From assembly GCA_019285715.1 (NCBI GenBank), contig CP079108.1, positions 372,001-436,000 on the forward strand: a DNA stretch of 64,000 nucleotides. Reading direction: 5' to 3'. The notes under the pieces were generated by a model. That model had not been told where the DNA came from and did no database searches. It saw only the letters and a list, made by a program, of their open reading frames with translations. Origin of the DNA: Sphingosinicellaceae bacterium (GTDB lineage: Bacteria > Pseudomonadota > Alphaproteobacteria > Sphingomonadales > Sphingomonadaceae). A program made the position numbers and the translations under genes. Below are positions 61,631 to 64,000 of this stretch, piece after piece (position 1 is the first letter of the stretch; every line of letters begins with the position of its first letter).

Positions 61631-63622
61631 ATGGCCGCGAACCGTGGAGGGTACGCCGCCTTGACCGCCGAAATAGGCCAGTTCGCGATCATTCTCGCGC
61701 TGATCATAGCCTGCCTGCAATCGGTCGTACCGATGGTCGGCGCGTCGCGCGGCGATCCCGCGCTGATGGCGTTCGGCCGTACGGCCGCGCAGGTCCAGGG
61801 CCTGCTTGTGCTCATCGCTTTCGCCGCACTGGCGCGGGCCTTCGTGTCCCAGGACTTCTCGGTCGCTCTGGTCGCCGAGCACTCGAACATCACCCAGCCG
61901 ATGATCTATCGTTTCGCCGCGAGCTGGGGCAATCACGAGGGCTCGATGCTGCTGTGGATCCTGATCCTCGGCATTTTCGGTGCCGGCCTCGCGACCTTCG
62001 GCGAGGGCATCCGCGAGGGCCTGCTGGCGCGCGCGCTGGCCGTGCAGGGCATGATCGGCGCGGCGTTCCTGGCGTTCCTGATCTTTACCTCGAACCCGTT
62101 CGCGCGGCTCGATCCGTCACCCCTCGATGGGCAGGAACTGAACCCGCTGCTGCAGGACCCCGGCCTCGTCCTCCACCCGCCGTTGCTCTACCTCGGCTAC
62201 GTCGGTTTCTCGGTCGCCTTCTCCTTCGCCGCTGCCGCGCTGATCGAGGGGCGCGTCGATGCCGCCTGGGCGCGCTGGGTGCGGCCGTGGATCCTCGCCG
62301 CGTGGACCTGCCTGACCGCCGGCATCGCACTCGGCAGCTTCTGGGCCTATTACGAGCTTGGCTGGGGCGGCTGGTGGTTCTGGGATCCGGTTGAGAACGC
62401 CAGCCTGATGCCGTGGCTGATGGGCACCGCGCTCCTCCATTCGGCGCTCGTCCTCGAACGCCGCGGCGCGCTGATCAGCTGGACCGTCCTGCTCGCGGTG
62501 TTGACCTTCTCGCTCAGCCTGATCGGCACCTTCCTGGTCCGCTCCGGCATCCTCACCTCGGTCCACAGCTTTGCCGTTGACCCGCGCCGGGGCGTCTTCA
62601 TCCTGGCGCTGATCATCGGCGCAACCGGCACCGCGCTGGCGCTGTTCGCGTGGCGCGCGCCGGCGATGAAGTCCGGGGCGCTGTTCTCCAGCATCAGCCG
62701 CGAGACCGGCCTGACGCTCAACAATTTGTTCCTGATGGCGGCGACCGCGGTGGTCTTCCTCGGCACCTTCTACCCGGTGATCATGGAGGCGGTGAACGGC
62801 GACAAGATCTCGGTCGGGCCGCCGTATTACAACATCACCTTCGCGCCGCTGATGGCGATCCTGCTGGTGCTGGTCACCTTCGGGCCGCTGCTGCAGTGGA
62901 AGCGCGACGGCCTCAAGCCGCTGCTGGCGCGGGTGAAATGGCCTGCCGTTGCGGCGCTGGGCGTCGGCGTCGCGGCGCTACTCGTGCTCGGCTTCAAGGC
63001 GGTCGCGACGGGTGCGGGCTTTGCGCTTGCGGCGTGGCTGATTATCGGCGCGGGGCTGGTCCTGCAGCGCCGCTGGCATGTCATCCGCACCACCCCGATG
63101 AGCGTTATCGGCATGGTCCTGGCGCACGCCGGGCTCGGCGTTACCTGCGCCGGGGTCACCGCGATGAGCAGCTTCGCCGAGTCGAAGGTACTGGTGATGC
63201 GCCCCGGCGACACCGTCGCCATCGGACCGCACAAGGTGACATTGGTCGCCATGCGCGACGTCCAGGGCGTCAACTACACGGCGTCACAGGCCGATTTCTC
63301 GGCGCGCACCGGCTCGACGATCCGCGACCTCGTCTCGGAGCGGCGCTTCTACCCGAACAGCCGTAGCCAAACGACGGAGGCCGGCATCGGCGGTAGCATC
63401 GCGGGCAACATCTACGTCGCGATCGGCGCGCCCGATCCGGCAGGCGGGCTGACCGTGCGGGTCTACAACCACCCATTGGTCGGCTGGATCTGGGGCGGCG
63501 CGATGCTGATGGCGCTCGGCGGCGTCGCCTCGCTCAGCGACCGGCGCTTCCGCATTGGCGCGGCTACCCCGGCGCGGTTGCCGCTGCCGACACCGTCGCC
63601 CGGACTGGTCCCCGCCGAATGA
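61631..63622 (+). CDS. ccmF: Cytochrome c haem-lyase subunit CcmF
   Basis: A 663-aa inner-membrane protein that, with CcmH, attaches haem to apocytochrome c. The haem-handling motif WGGWWFWDPVENASLMPW is complete, with many spans and conserved His residues (for example LHPPLLYLGYVGF and VHSFAVDP). ATG 61631 lacks a ribosome binding site; TTG 61661, which follows GGAGGG by about ten bases, gives the usual TAEIGQFA start and may be the true one. Its stop overlaps the ccmG start (ATGA). The upstream neighbour is fecR, not ccmE. Confidence 0.94.
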   Translation: MAANRGGYAALTAEIGQFAIILALIIACLQSVVPMVGASRGDPALMAFGRTAAQVQGLLVLIAFAALARAFVSQDFSVALVAEHSNITQPMIYRFAASWGNHEGSMLLWILILGIFGAGLATFGEGIREGLLARALAVQGMIGAAFLAFLIFTSNPFARLDPSPLDGQELNPLLQDPGLVLHPPLLYLGYVGFSVAFSFAAAALIEGRVDAAWARWVRPWILAAWTCLTAGIALGSFWAYYELGWGGWWFWDPVENASLMPWLMGTALLHSALVLERRGALISWTVLLAVLTFSLSLIGTFLVRSGILTSVHSFAVDPRRGVFILALIIGATGTALALFAWRAPAMKSGALFSSISRETGLTLNNLFLMAATAVVFLGTFYPVIMEAVNGDKISVGPPYYNITFAPLMAILLVLVTFGPLLQWKRDGLKPLLARVKWPAVAALGVGVAALLVLGFKAVATGAGFALAAWLIIGAGLVLQRRWHVIRTTPMSVIGMVLAHAGLGVTCAGVTAMSSFAESKVLVMRPGDTVAIGPHKVTLVAMRDVQGVNYTASQADFSARTGSTIRDLVSERRFYPNSRSQTTEAGIGGSIAGNIYVAIGAPDPAGGLTVRVYNHPLVGWIWGGAMLMALGGVASLSDRRFRIGAATPARLPLPTPSPGLVPAE

Positions 63623-64000
63623 AGCGCGCGCTGTTCATCCTGCCGGTCGCGCTGTTCGCGCTGCTCATCGTCGCGTTCGGGATCGGGCTGACCAAGGACC
63701 CGTCGGTGATCCCGTCGCAACTCATCGACCGCCCGCTGCCGGCGTTCGCGCTGCCGGGCCTTGCCGCTGCTGACCCGGGCTTCGCCAGCACAGAGCTAAA
63801 GGGCCAGCCGCGCCTGCTCAACGTCTTCGCGTCGTGGTGCGCGGCCTGCCCGCAGGAGCATCCGATGCTGACCAGCATCGCAGCGTCCGGCGTCCAGGTC
63901 TATGGCATCGACTGGAAGGACACGCCCGCGGAGGCGCAGGACTGGCTCGGCCGGCTCGGCAATCCCTACCACAAGATCGGCAGCGACCCGACCGCGCGTA
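63619..64000 (+). CDS. ccmG: Thiol:disulphide interchange protein CcmG/DsbE (truncated by window end)
   Basis: The first 127 residues of a periplasmic thioredoxin-like protein. The N-terminal anchor is LFILPVALFALLIVAFGIGL, and the active site is NVFASWCAACPQEHPML, with the CAAC in place of the more frequent CxxC of CcmG. GIDWKDTPAEAQDWL and GNPYHKIGSDP are family segments. It keeps apocytochrome cysteines reduced for haem attachment. The 4-base overlap with ccmF shows coupling. The reading frame continues past the edge. Confidence 0.93.
   Translation, partial: MKRALFILPVALFALLIVAFGIGLTKDPSVIPSQLIDRPLPAFALPGLAAADPGFASTELKGQPRLLNVFASWCAACPQEHPMLTSIAASGVQVYGIDWKDTPAEAQDWLGRLGNPYHKIGSDPTAR

Noticed and set aside
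1-64000. CRISPR array
   Set aside because: No set of regularly spaced identical repeats was seen; the repeats found are a pair of 88-bp imperfect copies and a short CAGGTTTT motif.

Overview
The window is high-GC alphaproteobacterial DNA, most likely from Sphingomonadales. The evidence is a ~180-kDa class NAD-glutamate dehydrogenase, the lnt-metK-trmB and comF-grxC-nitrilase-DUF1178 gene orders, a Sphingomonas-style asnB/glycosyltransferase/flippase cluster and a periplasmic PaoABC-type oxidoreductase. The genus cannot be fixed from the sequence alone.

Region 1 (about 1-15.5 kb) is a genomic island, visibly less GC-rich and less densely packed than the rest. It starts with a tyrosine recombinase and a RepA/RecA-like ATPase flanked by a 16-bp repeat. 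Next comes a patch of duplicated small orphan genes: two secreted proteins of one family, two intact copies plus one fragment of a second family, an imperfect ~88-bp repeat, an XRE regulator broken by a frameshift and a DUF4230-like protein. The right part is a defence block: an Mrr-type restriction endonuclease, a Septu-like ABC-ATPase/HNH pair, and a GHKL-ATPase fused to a PD-(D/E)XK-like nuclease. An IS5-family (IS427-like) element of about 846 bp has interrupted a 101-aa gene in this block, and the original reading frame can be reconstructed. The island ends next to the 3' end of a tRNA-Thr(CGU) gene, a common integration target.

Region 2 (15.7-38.6 kb) is core chromosome: NAD-glutamate dehydrogenase, acyl-CoA dehydrogenase, an animal-type haem peroxidase, penicillin-binding protein 1A overlapping lnt, metK with an ArsR-type (SahR/SamR-like) palindrome ahead of it, trmB, a Crp/Fnr regulator, a GT1-like glycosyltransferase coupled to a MutT-type Nudix hydrolase, a methyltransferase, a slipin, comF-grxC-nitrilase-DUF1178, a secreted S10 peptidase and tRNA-Arg(CCU).

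Region 3 (38.6-64 kb) has a paoABC molybdoenzyme operon, phosphatases, and a polysaccharide operon (asnB, two GT4 glycosyltransferases, Wzx-like flippase). It also has a marR-emrA-emrB efflux operon, free methionine-R-sulfoxide reductase and a phosphodiesterase. A signalling module follows (CHASE2-adenylate cyclase, divergent outer-membrane protein and FecR-domain protein), in which the outer-membrane protein gene is split by an in-frame TAG. The window ends in cytochrome c maturation genes ccmF and ccmG, the latter cut by the edge.
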